Shown: positions 8,309-15,690, counted from the first letter of the stretch. The stretch is 28,963 nucleotides of DNA from Bacteroidales bacterium (GCA_019416285.1 DXXM01000039.1:1-28963), one strand, 5' to 3'. Notes: a model not told the origin generated them from the sequence alone. Made by a program: numbers and translations.

Positions 8309-9499
8309 ATGTATCAAAGCATTATCAAATTCTCAATGTCAGGGCTTCTTGCCCTGACATTCTCTGCGGGGACATCCGCACAGGGAGCATTTTCACTCAG
8401 CGGCAGCCTCAAGGGTATGCCCGACAGCGTCAAGGTGGTGCTCGTGGACGTCGAGGACCCCAATGGCGAGCGTACCGTCCTCGCCGAGACCATGGCCACC
8501 GGCGACTCCTTCCGTCTCAGCGGCGATGTCAGCTCGCCCCGCATGTGTAACCTCGCCTTCCAGCGCTTCTCGCCCAAGCGCGGAGAATATGCCACTGTTT
8601 TCTCCACCCGCTTCATGGCCGACCCCGCCTCTATCACCCTCTCGGCGGAACTCCCCTTTGACTCCCTCCGCAATGTCCGCGACATCGAGCGCCACATCAG
8701 AGTCAGCGGCTCAAAGGCCAACGATGAGTTTGCCGAATACATCGCGCAGGTCTCCCCCGCGGAACTCGCCGCGCAGGAGGCTTCCTATAAATCGGCTTCA
8801 AAATATTTCGAGACGAATGACAACAAGGACACCATGGCCGTCTATGACAAAATCAAGAAACAGACAGCCGCCGATCTGCTCAAAGCGCAGCGCAACTTCA
8901 TAGCCGCTCATCCCGCCTACAACATCTCGGCCTACCTGACCCAGCGAGAGCTGGAAAAAGTCTTTGCCTACACCGCCGATGAGGTCGAGGCAATGACAGC
9001 GCTTGTCAAGGCATGTACCGACACTGCCCGCACATCCACCGTAGAGAAGCGCCGCAAGCATGCCATGCGCTATGCCCTCCGCCGCGACTGTCCGGAGTTT
9101 GAGGTGACCGCCCCCGACGGCAAGACAGCACAGTTCACATCGCTCCTTACCCCCGGCAAATACACATTTATAGACCTGTGGGCCTCATGGTGCGGCCCCT
9201 GCCGTGCCGCCATCCCTCACGTGCGCGAGCTCCACAAGAAATATGCCGACAAACTCAACGTGTTCAGCGTATCGCTCGACCAGTCCGACAAACCCTGGCG
9301 CAAGGCAATGGACGAAGAGAAAATGGAATGGCCCCAGTATCATCTCGACGGTGAAAAGCAGATGACTGAAGGCATGCAGGCCTTCTTCATCTCCTCAATC
9401 CCCCGTCTCATCCTCCTTGACGACCAGGGCCGCGTGGTCTGCTCGACCCACCTCCCCGACGAAATCACCGCCTACCTCGCCACCCACCTCGGCGAATAA
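8309..9499 (+). CDS. Secreted TlpA-like thiol-disulfide oxidoreductase with DUF4369 domain (copy 1)
   Basis: A 396-residue exported protein (signal peptide ending near SAQ, residue 25). The N-terminal part (about 27-130) is a DUF4369-type beta domain, the middle is helical, and the C-terminal domain (about 262-396) is a thioredoxin fold of the AhpC/TSA-TlpA type. The redox motif WCGPC places cysteines at 295 and 298, and the cis-proline is in SSIPR (Pro365). It should reduce or isomerise disulfides in the periplasm or on an envelope partner; its electron donor is not encoded here. It sits 39 bp after the FISUMP gene and is followed by a clear paralogue: in the 51 residues from WASWCGPC onward, 39 are identical. 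GC content is higher than in the lipoprotein genes upstream. Confidence 0.9.
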   Translation: MYQSIIKFSMSGLLALTFSAGTSAQGAFSLSGSLKGMPDSVKVVLVDVEDPNGERTVLAETMATGDSFRLSGDVSSPRMCNLAFQRFSPKRGEYATVFSTRFMADPASITLSAELPFDSLRNVRDIERHIRVSGSKANDEFAEYIAQVSPAELAAQEASYKSASKYFETNDNKDTMAVYDKIKKQTAADLLKAQRNFIAAHPAYNISAYLTQRELEKVFAYTADEVEAMTALVKACTDTARTSTVEKRRKHAMRYALRRDCPEFEVTAPDGKTAQFTSLLTPGKYTFIDLWASWCGPCRAAIPHVRELHKKYADKLNVFSVSLDQSDKPWRKAMDEEKMEWPQYHLDGEKQMTEGMQAFFISSIPRLILLDDQGRVVCSTHLPDEITAYLATHLGE

Positions 9500-9531
9500 C
9501 CCCCGGCAACCTCACATTAGCCCAATCGTCC

Positions 9532-9585
9532 CCTATTCGTCCTATTACTCCTATAACTCCTATTAGACCTATCTCCCCTAAATTC
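9532..9585 (+). repeat. Tandem array, strict 9-bp period (six units)
   Basis: Six back-to-back 9-mers with no indels fill most of the gap between the two tlpA-like genes: CCTATTCGT, CCTATTACT, CCTATAACT, CCTATTAGA, CCTATCTCC, CCTAAATTC. The first four bases are constant and the last five drift. It does not look like a CRISPR or a simple homopolymer slip. No function is apparent. Confidence 0.8.
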
Positions 9586-9602
9586 CATCCCCCTGCAAAA
9601 AA

Positions 9603-10784
9603 ATGAAATCCCTCTCATCAACCCTGCTCGCCATCACCCTCGGCCTCACCGCCCAGGCCGCCGATGGCTTCACAATACGTGGTGAAATCCCCGGACTCCC
9701 TGCCGGCACAAAAATCTTACTCGTCAGCACCGACCGCGGTGTTGGCGACGACCGCCACAACCTCGCCGGGACCACCGCTACCGACGGCGGCGCCTTCCTC
9801 CTCAAAGGCAACGTCGCCTCTCCCACCCTCAGCGAAATCCGCATCGACAGTCTTCCCGGCGAAGACCTCGGCAAAGCCATCACACTTATGGTTGAAAACA
9901 CCCCGATGACCGTCACAGCTGCCCATATCGACAGCGTCGCCCCCGGCTTCTACTCCGGCTCACGCGGAAAATACATGGAGCGCAACGTAACCGTGACAGG
10001 CGGACAGGCCCAGAAAGAACTAAACGAATACAATGAGGCCATGTTCCCCTATGAAGTAGCCTCAAAAGATGCCCACTATAACCTCTACTGGGGAGACGAG
10101 CGCAAAAAACGCAGCAAAGACGAAGAAAAGCGCCTCACCGCAGCCTTCAAGGAAGCCAGCCGCGCTGAAGCAGCAGCCCGCAGAGCCTTCATCGCCGCCC
10201 ATCCCGCCTACAGCATCTCCGGCATGCTCATGCTCGACGACATCAATTCCCCCTTCACCTACACCGCCGCTGAACTCGACGCCATCGGCGCCTCTGTGAA
10301 AGACATGCCCGACACCGCCCGTCGCGCCACTGTCGAAAAAGCCCTCGGATTCGCCCGCAACTACCTCCGCGAAAGCCCTTACACCGATTTTGCCGCCCTC
10401 GACACCCTCGGCACCAAGCGGAAATTCTCCGAATTTGTCGGCAACGACCGCTACGTGATGGTCGACTTCTGGGCCTCCTGGTGCGGCCCCTGCCGCGCCG
10501 CCATCCCACACGTGCGCGAGCTCTACAACAAATATGGCGACAAGCTTCAGATCATCGCCGTCTCGCTCGATAGCGCCGAAAAGCCCTGGCGCAAGGCCAT
10601 GAACGAAGAGCAGATGGAATGGACCCAGCTCTGGGCCGACAAAGCCCATGTCAGCGGCATCTCCGAACCCTATCAGGTCCACAGCATCCCCTACATCATG
10701 CTCCTCAACCCCGAAGGCCGCATCATCTACGCCGGCCACGACCCCGACGCCGTCTCCCTCCTCCTCGAAAAAGAACTCCCCTGA
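9603..10784 (+). CDS. Secreted TlpA-like thiol-disulfide oxidoreductase with DUF4369 domain (copy 2)
   Basis: A 393-residue paralogue of the preceding gene with the same plan: signal peptide (cleavage near residue 20), N-terminal DUF4369-like beta domain (about 22-130), helical middle (about 135-260), and a TlpA-type thioredoxin domain with WCGPC (Cys294 and Cys297) and cis-proline in HSIPY (Pro363). The shared motif AAHPAY..S lies at the end of the helical part in both copies. The N-terminal domains have diverged far more than the thioredoxin domains, so the pair probably serves different partners with the same redox chemistry. The gene ends the plus-strand run and is followed by a strong hairpin facing a convergent gene. 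Confidence 0.9.
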   Translation: MKSLSSTLLAITLGLTAQAADGFTIRGEIPGLPAGTKILLVSTDRGVGDDRHNLAGTTATDGGAFLLKGNVASPTLSEIRIDSLPGEDLGKAITLMVENTPMTVTAAHIDSVAPGFYSGSRGKYMERNVTVTGGQAQKELNEYNEAMFPYEVASKDAHYNLYWGDERKKRSKDEEKRLTAAFKEASRAEAAARRAFIAAHPAYSISGMLMLDDINSPFTYTAAELDAIGASVKDMPDTARRATVEKALGFARNYLRESPYTDFAALDTLGTKRKFSEFVGNDRYVMVDFWASWCGPCRAAIPHVRELYNKYGDKLQIIAVSLDSAEKPWRKAMNEEQMEWTQLWADKAHVSGISEPYQVHSIPYIMLLNPEGRIIYAGHDPDAVSLLLEKELP

Positions 10785-10813
10785 CCTCCAACAGAATCAT
10801 AGCACATAAATCA

Positions 10814-10897
10814 GACCTAAGATACCGGAGGGATACAGAAAATCCAGCTCTTGAATTTCAGGCTGAAAAATCCTGTGTCCCTTCGGTATCTTAGGTC
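10814..10897. terminator. Long imperfect hairpin between convergent genes
   Basis: Two 25-nt arms, GACCTAAGATACCGGAGGGA... (10814-10838) and its near reverse complement (10873-10897), differ at only two positions, both of which become G-U pairs on one strand. The loop is 34 nt. It lies between the tlpA copy 2 stop and the DUF2851 stop, so it can serve as a bidirectional terminator. It is longer than a standard one and lacks a clear T-run. Confidence 0.7.
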
Positions 10898-10918
10898 GTC
10901 TGTGTGAGTTTCTTCCTG

Positions 10919-12202
10919 CTACTGCCGGCGGGCGCGGGCGGAGAGGAGGCGGTGTCCGAGGCGGCAGTAGAGACATTTGCGGGCTTCGCAGTATTTGCGG
11001 CGGAGGTGTATGAGCGCCTGGGAAGTGAAGGCGTCTCTGCACGGGAGGCCGGCACGCACAAAGAGGCTGACTATCGAGTTGCTTTCCGCGGGAATCTCCT
11101 GCAGGAGACTGACGGCACGCTCGGTCAGCGCGTCGTCGCCGTGGCGCGTGCCGTAGGCTACCATTATGGGTATGGCCACATTTATGAGCAGTATGTCCAC
11201 CGAACTCCGGCTCAGGGATTCGTAGCAGCGCTCGCTCCCGGGCCCGAAGGTGAAATGACTGGTCCAGTACCCGGTGAGAGGCTGATTGAAAATCTCCCGC
11301 AGCTCTTCGACAGCTGTGGCCTTGACGATACGGTTGACCAGCCGGAAGTCGGAAGTGACGAGTCGCGCCAGGAGCGCTATGCGGCGATGTGGAAAGTTGT
11401 GAGGCCTCATCCTTGCCATCTTCCATCCGAGCGGCTGCAAGGGTTTCAGAGAGAATTTATGGGCGAAAAAACGGTGTTCACGCACCAGTTCCGTGACATA
11501 GGGGTCGCAATCCGGCACTTTTTCAAGGAATCCGCCCTGACCGAACAGGAGCGCCTCGATTGCGAGAGGGGAGTCGCTGTGTTTGCGCAGGAAGTGAAGC
11601 GGAAGCGACATGGCCAGCCGCTCCATCGGCTCGGAGTTGGTGCTGAAGCCGAGAGCGCGTGCAAGAATCACGTAGCATGTCTGCTCCCAGTCACCGGCAT
11701 AGAGCTTCAGAAGCTCGTCGATATGGTCGGTCTTTGAATAGACGCGCTCGTAGGCAAGCGCGGTTAGCCAGTCGGCGACATGGATTGCCTCAACCGACGG
11801 TATTTCCACGGCACACGGCAGGTCTATGTCGGCGCGGTCCACGAGCTCGTGATAGCGAAGGTGGAAGTCGGGAGAGCAACGCATCTGCAACTGCGGTATC
11901 ACCTCGCCGTTTGTACGGCACACTTTCGTGTCGTCGCGGTCAACCACATGGAGCACAACTGAGTCGTAGGCCCTGTCTCCGTCATGATTATGGCGGTGCC
12001 AGTCACTCGCGCGGACATGAATCTCCACATCCCCTACCCAGAGATGGTCGCCGATTCTGACCTTGGCGTTAAAAAAGTCAGGCCCCGCGTCGGTATTGAG
12101 CCGACCGGGGTCTATGATGGTCACTTTACGCCCGTCGACAGTGACAAGGTCGGTCTGCACAAGCAGCCGATGCTGCCACACGTATTGCATCAGGCGTTCC
12201 AT
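10919..12202 (-). CDS. DUF2851 family protein
   Basis: A 427-residue protein with no signal peptide, matching the Bacteroidetes DUF2851 family by its opening (MERLMQYVWQHRLL), the DPGRLNTDAGPDFFNAKVRI segment (about 31-50), and the GDVEIHVRASDWHRHNHD stretch (about 57-74) followed by YDSVVLHVV. The conserved acidic residues and histidines (GPDF, VEIH, DWHRH) look like a metal-dependent active site, and a distant nuclease-like relationship would fit, but no function is established. The C-terminal part (about 150-420) is helical and ends in a Cys- and Arg-rich tail. It is the last gene of the leftward run, 55 bp after ribH, with a 7-bp-period repeat in the gap. Confidence 0.85.
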   Translation of the reverse strand: MERLMQYVWQHRLLVQTDLVTVDGRKVTIIDPGRLNTDAGPDFFNAKVRIGDHLWVGDVEIHVRASDWHRHNHDGDRAYDSVVLHVVDRDDTKVCRTNGEVIPQLQMRCSPDFHLRYHELVDRADIDLPCAVEIPSVEAIHVADWLTALAYERVYSKTDHIDELLKLYAGDWEQTCYVILARALGFSTNSEPMERLAMSLPLHFLRKHSDSPLAIEALLFGQGGFLEKVPDCDPYVTELVREHRFFAHKFSLKPLQPLGWKMARMRPHNFPHRRIALLARLVTSDFRLVNRIVKATAVEELREIFNQPLTGYWTSHFTFGPGSERCYESLSRSSVDILLINVAIPIMVAYGTRHGDDALTERAVSLLQEIPAESNSIVSLFVRAGLPCRDAFTSQALIHLRRKYCEARKCLYCRLGHRLLSARARRQ

Positions 12203-12211
12203 GGAGAGAGA

Positions 12212-12260
12212 TGTTGAGAGTTGAAAGTTGAAAGTTTAAAATTGAAAGTTGAGAGTTTAG
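12212..12260. repeat. Tandem array, 7-bp period (seven units)
   Basis: Seven 7-mers in register on the plus strand: TGTTGAG, AGTTGAA, AGTTGAA, AGTTTAA, AATTGAA, AGTTGAG, AGTTTAG. It fills nearly the whole gap between ribH and the DUF2851 gene. The ribH stop codon (complement of TTA, 12257-12259) lies inside the last unit. Confidence 0.8.
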
Positions 12261-12736
12261 AGGTCGTCGACCGAGCGGTTGAGGGCTACCATCTTGAGAG
12301 CGGTCTCGGCGGCTTCCGTACCCTTGTTGCCGAGTGCGCCGCCTGCGCGGTCAAGAGCCTGCTGCTCGTCGTTGACGGTGAGCACTCCGAATATCACCGG
12401 AATGTCACAGTCGGCGTTGAGCGAAGTCATGCCCTGTGTGACGCTCTGGCATACGTAGTCGAAGTGGGGAGTATCGCCACGGATGACGCATCCGAGTATG
12501 ATGATTGCGTCGAAATTACCTGTCTCTATGAGTTTTGAGGCTGCAAAGGTCAGCTCGACAGCGCCTGGCACACTCACCACAGCTATATCTTCATTGGCAA
12601 GACCGTTTTCTTTCAGAAGAGTGACAGCGCCGCGGCAGAGTGACGAAGTGATATGGCCGTTCCACTCAGCGACAGCGATAGCTATTCTGACATTTTCGAG
12701 TTTGGGGAGAGCACTTTGAGGTGTGAACTGTGACAT
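12257..12736 (-). CDS. ribH: 6,7-dimethyl-8-ribityllumazine synthase
   Basis: Riboflavin pathway enzyme that condenses 5-amino-6-ribitylamino-uracil with 3,4-dihydroxy-2-butanone 4-phosphate to make lumazine. I choose the ATG at 12736 (MSQFTPQ..., 159 residues); an upstream in-frame ATG at 12790 would add 18 polar residues atypical of the family. Signature motifs are all present: AEWN (23-26), VPGAVELTFAA (56-66), GCVIRGDTPHFDYV (82-95) with catalytic His91, and the closing GVLTVNDEQQALDR...NKGTEAA. Typical length for the cytosolic enzyme. No other riboflavin gene is near. It lies downstream of a TPR gene in the leftward run, separated by 267 bp that hold a 9-bp repeat array. Confidence 0.97.
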   Translation of the reverse strand: MSQFTPQSALPKLENVRIAIAVAEWNGHITSSLCRGAVTLLKENGLANEDIAVVSVPGAVELTFAASKLIETGNFDAIIILGCVIRGDTPHFDYVCQSVTQGMTSLNADCDIPVIFGVLTVNDEQQALDRAGGALGNKGTEAAETALKMVALNRSVDDL

Positions 12737-12829
12737 TTCTGTATTTTTGATTTTCTGATTATTTTTTTGAGGGTTTGGAAGAGAAAGCAAAAAAGAGCTT
12801 TCAGGATGAGGAGAGCTTAACCGGAGAGT

Positions 12830-12995
12830 TTAAAGGCTCTTATAGGGTCCTTAGAGTCTTTAAGGTCGTTAGGGTCATTAAGGCCTTTTAAGATTTTTAG
12901 GGCCTTCAGGGGCTTAGGGTCTTTAGGGTCGTTAAGGACCTTAAAGACTTTAAAGACCTTAAAGACCCTATAATTTTAAAGACCTTATAATTTTC
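12830..12995. repeat. Tandem array, strict 9-bp period, with overall dyad symmetry
   Basis: Thirteen consecutive 9-mers run without an indel from 12851 to 12967, for example TTAAGGTCG, TTAGGGTCA, TTAGGGTCT, TTAAGGACC, TTAAAGACC, with looser related units on both sides. The left half is rich in GGTC/GGGTC and the right half in AAAGACC, so the two halves are largely complementary and could fold into one long imperfect hairpin (left end TTATAGGGTC, right end GACCCTATAA). It occupies the gap between the TPR gene and ribH. Confidence 0.85.
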
Positions 12996-13003
12996 AAGCG
13001 CCT

Positions 13004-14020
13004 TTACTTCGGAAAAACCTTGTGCCAGAGGCCGAGGATGTCGAGAGAGCTGCTTTTGGCGTTGAAGAGAATATCGACAATGCGGCGGTGCTCGTCGGCG
13101 GCTCCGATTTTGGTGGCCTTGTGAAGCATGGTGTTGAGCAGATGTATACCCTTATCCTTCATGGTGTTGACACGCAGCATGGCTTCGCCGAGTGAAATCG
13201 ACAGCCGGAGCTGGCGCAGAGTGAAGTCTGGCTCTATTTTCGTGAGATATTTCAGTGCGCGGGTGTAATACTGCATCGCCTCGCGGTGGCGGCCCATCTG
13301 GACGAGAGTGTCGCCCTCCGAGGTAATGGACTCCACAAGTCGGCCCGTAGCCTCGCTGATGCCCGAATTGACAAGCTGGAGATAGGCCGAAGTAGCGGCC
13401 TGATAGTGGGCGAGAAGCTCGGCCTGCTTCACGCGGTTGCGGTAAGTGGCCGTAGCCGAATTGAGGGCCATCACATGAGGCGAGGCATAGCGCTCAGGCT
13501 TCGCCTTGGCCAGACGCTCGAAAATCTTGAGCGACTTCGCCAGCTCGCGCTCCGCCTGCTTGTATTCCTTGCGCTGGGCGTGGAGAAAGGCGATGTCGTA
13601 GAGAAGCATGCCGAGTATAGCCATGAAAGGCTCGTCCTTGCGTTTGGGCTCCTGTGCGAGCAGCGAAAGGGCCGAGGCCGCAGTCTTGGTAGCCGCATCC
13701 ATATCATCCTTCTCGATGAAAAGCGCGGTCAGAATCTGCATCAGCGCCGCGTGGATGTCGAGCAGATGCCTGTCCTCCTCGCCCGAGCGGGTTATGAGCG
13801 CGTCGATTTCCTCAAGTCCGCTGATAGCCTTGTCGATCTCGCCCTGCTCTACCATCTCGATAGCCGTGGCACGGAGAAAATCGTATGCCGTGTCAAACTC
13901 CACATCCCCTATGGCATGGCGGAGTTCTGACATGGAGCGGTTGCGGCGCAGGAGCGAGCGCAGCGTGGAGATATCGGTGGTCGGTGCGGCAAACACCGGT
14001 TCGAGTGATATAGCTTTCAT
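13004..14020 (-). CDS. Tetratricopeptide-repeat protein
   Basis: A 338-residue, almost wholly helical protein with no signal peptide or membrane segment. TPR-like helix pairs can be seen at about 48-75 (AYDFLRATAIEMVEQGEIDKAISGLEE), 145-175 (AFLHAQRKEYKQAERELAKSLKIFERL) and 228-256 (LVQMGRHREAMQYYTRALKYL), the last two with good A/G/Y/A spacing. The C-terminal MKDKGIHLLNTMLHKATKIGA may form a further pair. Such proteins act as scaffolds, here presumably cytosolic. It lies 55 bp after the PfkB-like gene in the same direction and upstream of ribH. No partner can be named. Confidence 0.8.
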   Translation of the reverse strand: MKAISLEPVFAAPTTDISTLRSLLRRNRSMSELRHAIGDVEFDTAYDFLRATAIEMVEQGEIDKAISGLEEIDALITRSGEEDRHLLDIHAALMQILTALFIEKDDMDAATKTAASALSLLAQEPKRKDEPFMAILGMLLYDIAFLHAQRKEYKQAERELAKSLKIFERLAKAKPERYASPHVMALNSATATYRNRVKQAELLAHYQAATSAYLQLVNSGISEATGRLVESITSEGDTLVQMGRHREAMQYYTRALKYLTKIEPDFTLRQLRLSISLGEAMLRVNTMKDKGIHLLNTMLHKATKIGAADEHRRIVDILFNAKSSSLDILGLWHKVFPK

Positions 14021-14075
14021 CTTTTCAGCACAAGTGAGGTTTGATGGTATATAGATTCAGCCGTATGCGGCCCGT

Positions 14076-14939
14076 TCAGCGCGTGCAGGGATGCTTGACA
14101 GTGGTGGCGAGTTCGCTGTGGGCAGTCTCGTTGCCGCAGGCCATCAGCTCGTCGGCATCACGCTTGCCCTCGGCGAGAGCTCTGACTATTCCGGCGAGAG
14201 CGCCCGCGCTCCACTGGAATTCAGTGTTGTCGGTCGGGTGACACTGGAGCGTCCAGGATTCGTCGCCGTCAAAGAAACGCATCGTCTTGTCGGCCGGATT
14301 CATATAGAGGAATCTGCGACAGTAGAAGAGAATATGGTCCTTGAACACGGCCACCATGTCGGGTTCAGGGAAGATGGCCCGTATGTCGGCATCACGGCCC
14401 ACCACGAGGTCGGCCAGTTCCAGACAGTCAAACACCGAAGGCATCACGCGGGTGATTCTCGGCACCTGATGCGATTCGAAGTAGGGGAGATAGACCAGAT
14501 AAGCCTTGCGTGATTTGGCATATTTCAGGAAATCAAGCAGCCGGGCGTGGTCGCGGTCCTCGAGAGTCATGTATGACCCGTAGACCACCACATCACCCTC
14601 CTCTATCCGCGGCCATACGGCATTGACAGGTTCGGCGGGAAAATTGCTGTGGTCCACGACTGCGCCCTCGCTCCCTTTGGCAAAGACACGCACCGGGCTC
14701 ACTCCCTCCGTAAAGCGGTCAATCGAGCCTGTGGCCACTCCTGCAGTGTCAAGAGCTCTGACTATGTGGTCGCCCACCGTTCCGGCGGCTGCCTCCCCTA
14801 CCCAGATGGCGGGGACACCCATCTTGCCGTCGAGCATCGCGGCATTTACAGCCCAGTCGCCAACGCCGGTTTCGGCATGGCCGTCGGCGCACAGCGAGAT
14901 GTTAAGCGCCAGTTCTCCGATAAAGATTGCCTTGTTCAT
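14076..14939 (-). CDS. PfkB-like sugar kinase homologue, probably catalytically altered
   Basis: A 287-residue cytosolic protein of the PfkB/ribokinase fold. The opening IFIGELALNISL, the N-terminal family box around GVGDWAVNAAMLDGKMG (25-41), and a C-terminal glycine-rich region fit the family. The second signature, normally DTTGAGDAF with the catalytic aspartate, reads here D237-NTEFQWSAGALAG, with tryptophan 243 where the catalytic Asp should stand. The usual substrate aspartate near the N-terminus is also not evident. It may be a pseudokinase or bind a nucleotide or sugar without phosphoryl transfer. Its start overlaps the stop of the SIS isomerase gene by four bases (ATGA), so the two are translationally coupled and probably handle the same sugar phosphate. 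Confidence 0.8.
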   Translation of the reverse strand: MNKAIFIGELALNISLCADGHAETGVGDWAVNAAMLDGKMGVPAIWVGEAAAGTVGDHIVRALDTAGVATGSIDRFTEGVSPVRVFAKGSEGAVVDHSNFPAEPVNAVWPRIEEGDVVVYGSYMTLEDRDHARLLDFLKYAKSRKAYLVYLPYFESHQVPRITRVMPSVFDCLELADLVVGRDADIRAIFPEPDMVAVFKDHILFYCRRFLYMNPADKTMRFFDGDESWTLQCHPTDNTEFQWSAGALAGIVRALAEGKRDADELMACGNETAHSELATTVKHPCTR

Positions 14940-15562
14940 AATATATTTTCTGCTTCCTTTCGTGACTTCTGACCGAGGGCTCCGCCGTTGTGACGCTTGG
15001 CATAGGCGCTTGCGGGGAAACCGGTGATACGCGTGACATTGACCACCAGAATATCTCCGATGGCCGACATTACAGTCACCGAGGTTGTGGGCGTCAGTCC
15101 GAGCGGACAGACCTCCGGCGCACCTCCTGTCAGTAGTGTAACGTCTGCGACACGACTAAGTTCACCGTCAGGATTTCCGGTGATTGCTATTATAGGAATC
15201 TGAGGATAGATGTTTTTCGTAAGGCTGACGAGCTCGGTGACTTCGCGCGTTCCACCGGAATTGGAGATGAGCAGCATGACGTCGTCGGGTTGCAGGACTC
15301 CTATGTCGCCGTGCTGCGCCTCACCCGGATGGATATGTACCGCCGGGATACCTACCGAGGAGAATGTCGAGGCGAGATTGAAGGCGACCTGACCGGCCTT
15401 TCCCATACCTGAGGCGACGAGTTTGCCGCCGCGACGGTGCACATGCTCGATAATCATCTCCACTGCCTTGTCGTAAGCATCGCTGTAGGGAATTGCGCGC
15501 AGTGCCTCGGCCTCGGCTTCAACAATCTGACGCATCGAATTTTCTATGCTGATATGCTGCAT
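14936..15562 (-). CDS. KdsD/KpsF-type SIS sugar-phosphate isomerase, without CBS domains
   Basis: A 208-residue SIS-domain protein close to D-arabinose-5-phosphate isomerases (which make the precursor of Kdo) and related sugar-phosphate isomerases. I start it at the ATG at 15562 (MQHISIENSM); the upstream in-frame ATG at 15643 lies inside the promoter. Motifs are SGMGKAGQVA (51-60), EAQHGDIG (81-88), ISNSGGTREV (99-108), GLTPTTSV (155-162) and HNGGALGQ (191-198), all positions used by the KpsF/GutQ family. Family members are usually about 320 residues with two C-terminal CBS domains; these are absent, so regulation must differ. The substrate cannot be fixed from sequence. Coupled by ATGA overlap to the PfkB-like gene; a good promoter lies upstream. 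Confidence 0.88.
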   Translation of the reverse strand: MQHISIENSMRQIVEAEAEALRAIPYSDAYDKAVEMIIEHVHRRGGKLVASGMGKAGQVAFNLASTFSSVGIPAVHIHPGEAQHGDIGVLQPDDVMLLISNSGGTREVTELVSLTKNIYPQIPIIAITGNPDGELSRVADVTLLTGGAPEVCPLGLTPTTSVTVMSAIGDILVVNVTRITGFPASAYAKRHNGGALGQKSRKEAENIL

Positions 15563-15640
15563 CTTTTTCGTGTTGTTTTTCTTGTCCCCGGACTTGAAAA
15601 ATAGGGACTGTCCACACTGGAAACCGTATGGCTTCAAGTG

Positions 15641-15673
15641 CAAATTTACTGATTTTGGCTTACTGTCACAAAA
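15641..15673 (-). promoter_or_regulatory. Sigma-ABfr type promoter for the SIS isomerase gene
   Basis: On the minus strand TTTTG (15669-15673), a 20-nt spacer and TAAATTTG (15641-15648) match the Bacteroidetes -33/-7 consensus. Transcription would start near 15634, giving a leader of about 70 nt before the SIS gene. Confidence 0.75.
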
Positions 15674-15690
15674 TTAAACGGATTTTTTTG

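Noticed and set aside
10062..10739. Minus-strand open frame opposite the second tlpA gene
   Set aside because: Low-complexity Gly/Val/Ala/Glu-rich translation that mirrors the codon bias of the real gene; no start signal or family.
10904..11737. Long plus-strand open frame (277 codons) opposite the DUF2851 gene
   Set aside because: The minus-strand frame has a recognised family and coding pattern; the plus-strand translation has no domain and follows from the high-GC antisense effect.
12737..12790. Eighteen-residue N-terminal extension of ribH
   Set aside because: Polar, Asn/Lys/Gln-rich residues outside the family's normal start; the ATG at 12736 fits better.
12830..12995. CRISPR array
   Set aside because: Units are 9 bp, contiguous and drifting, without spacers or cas genes.
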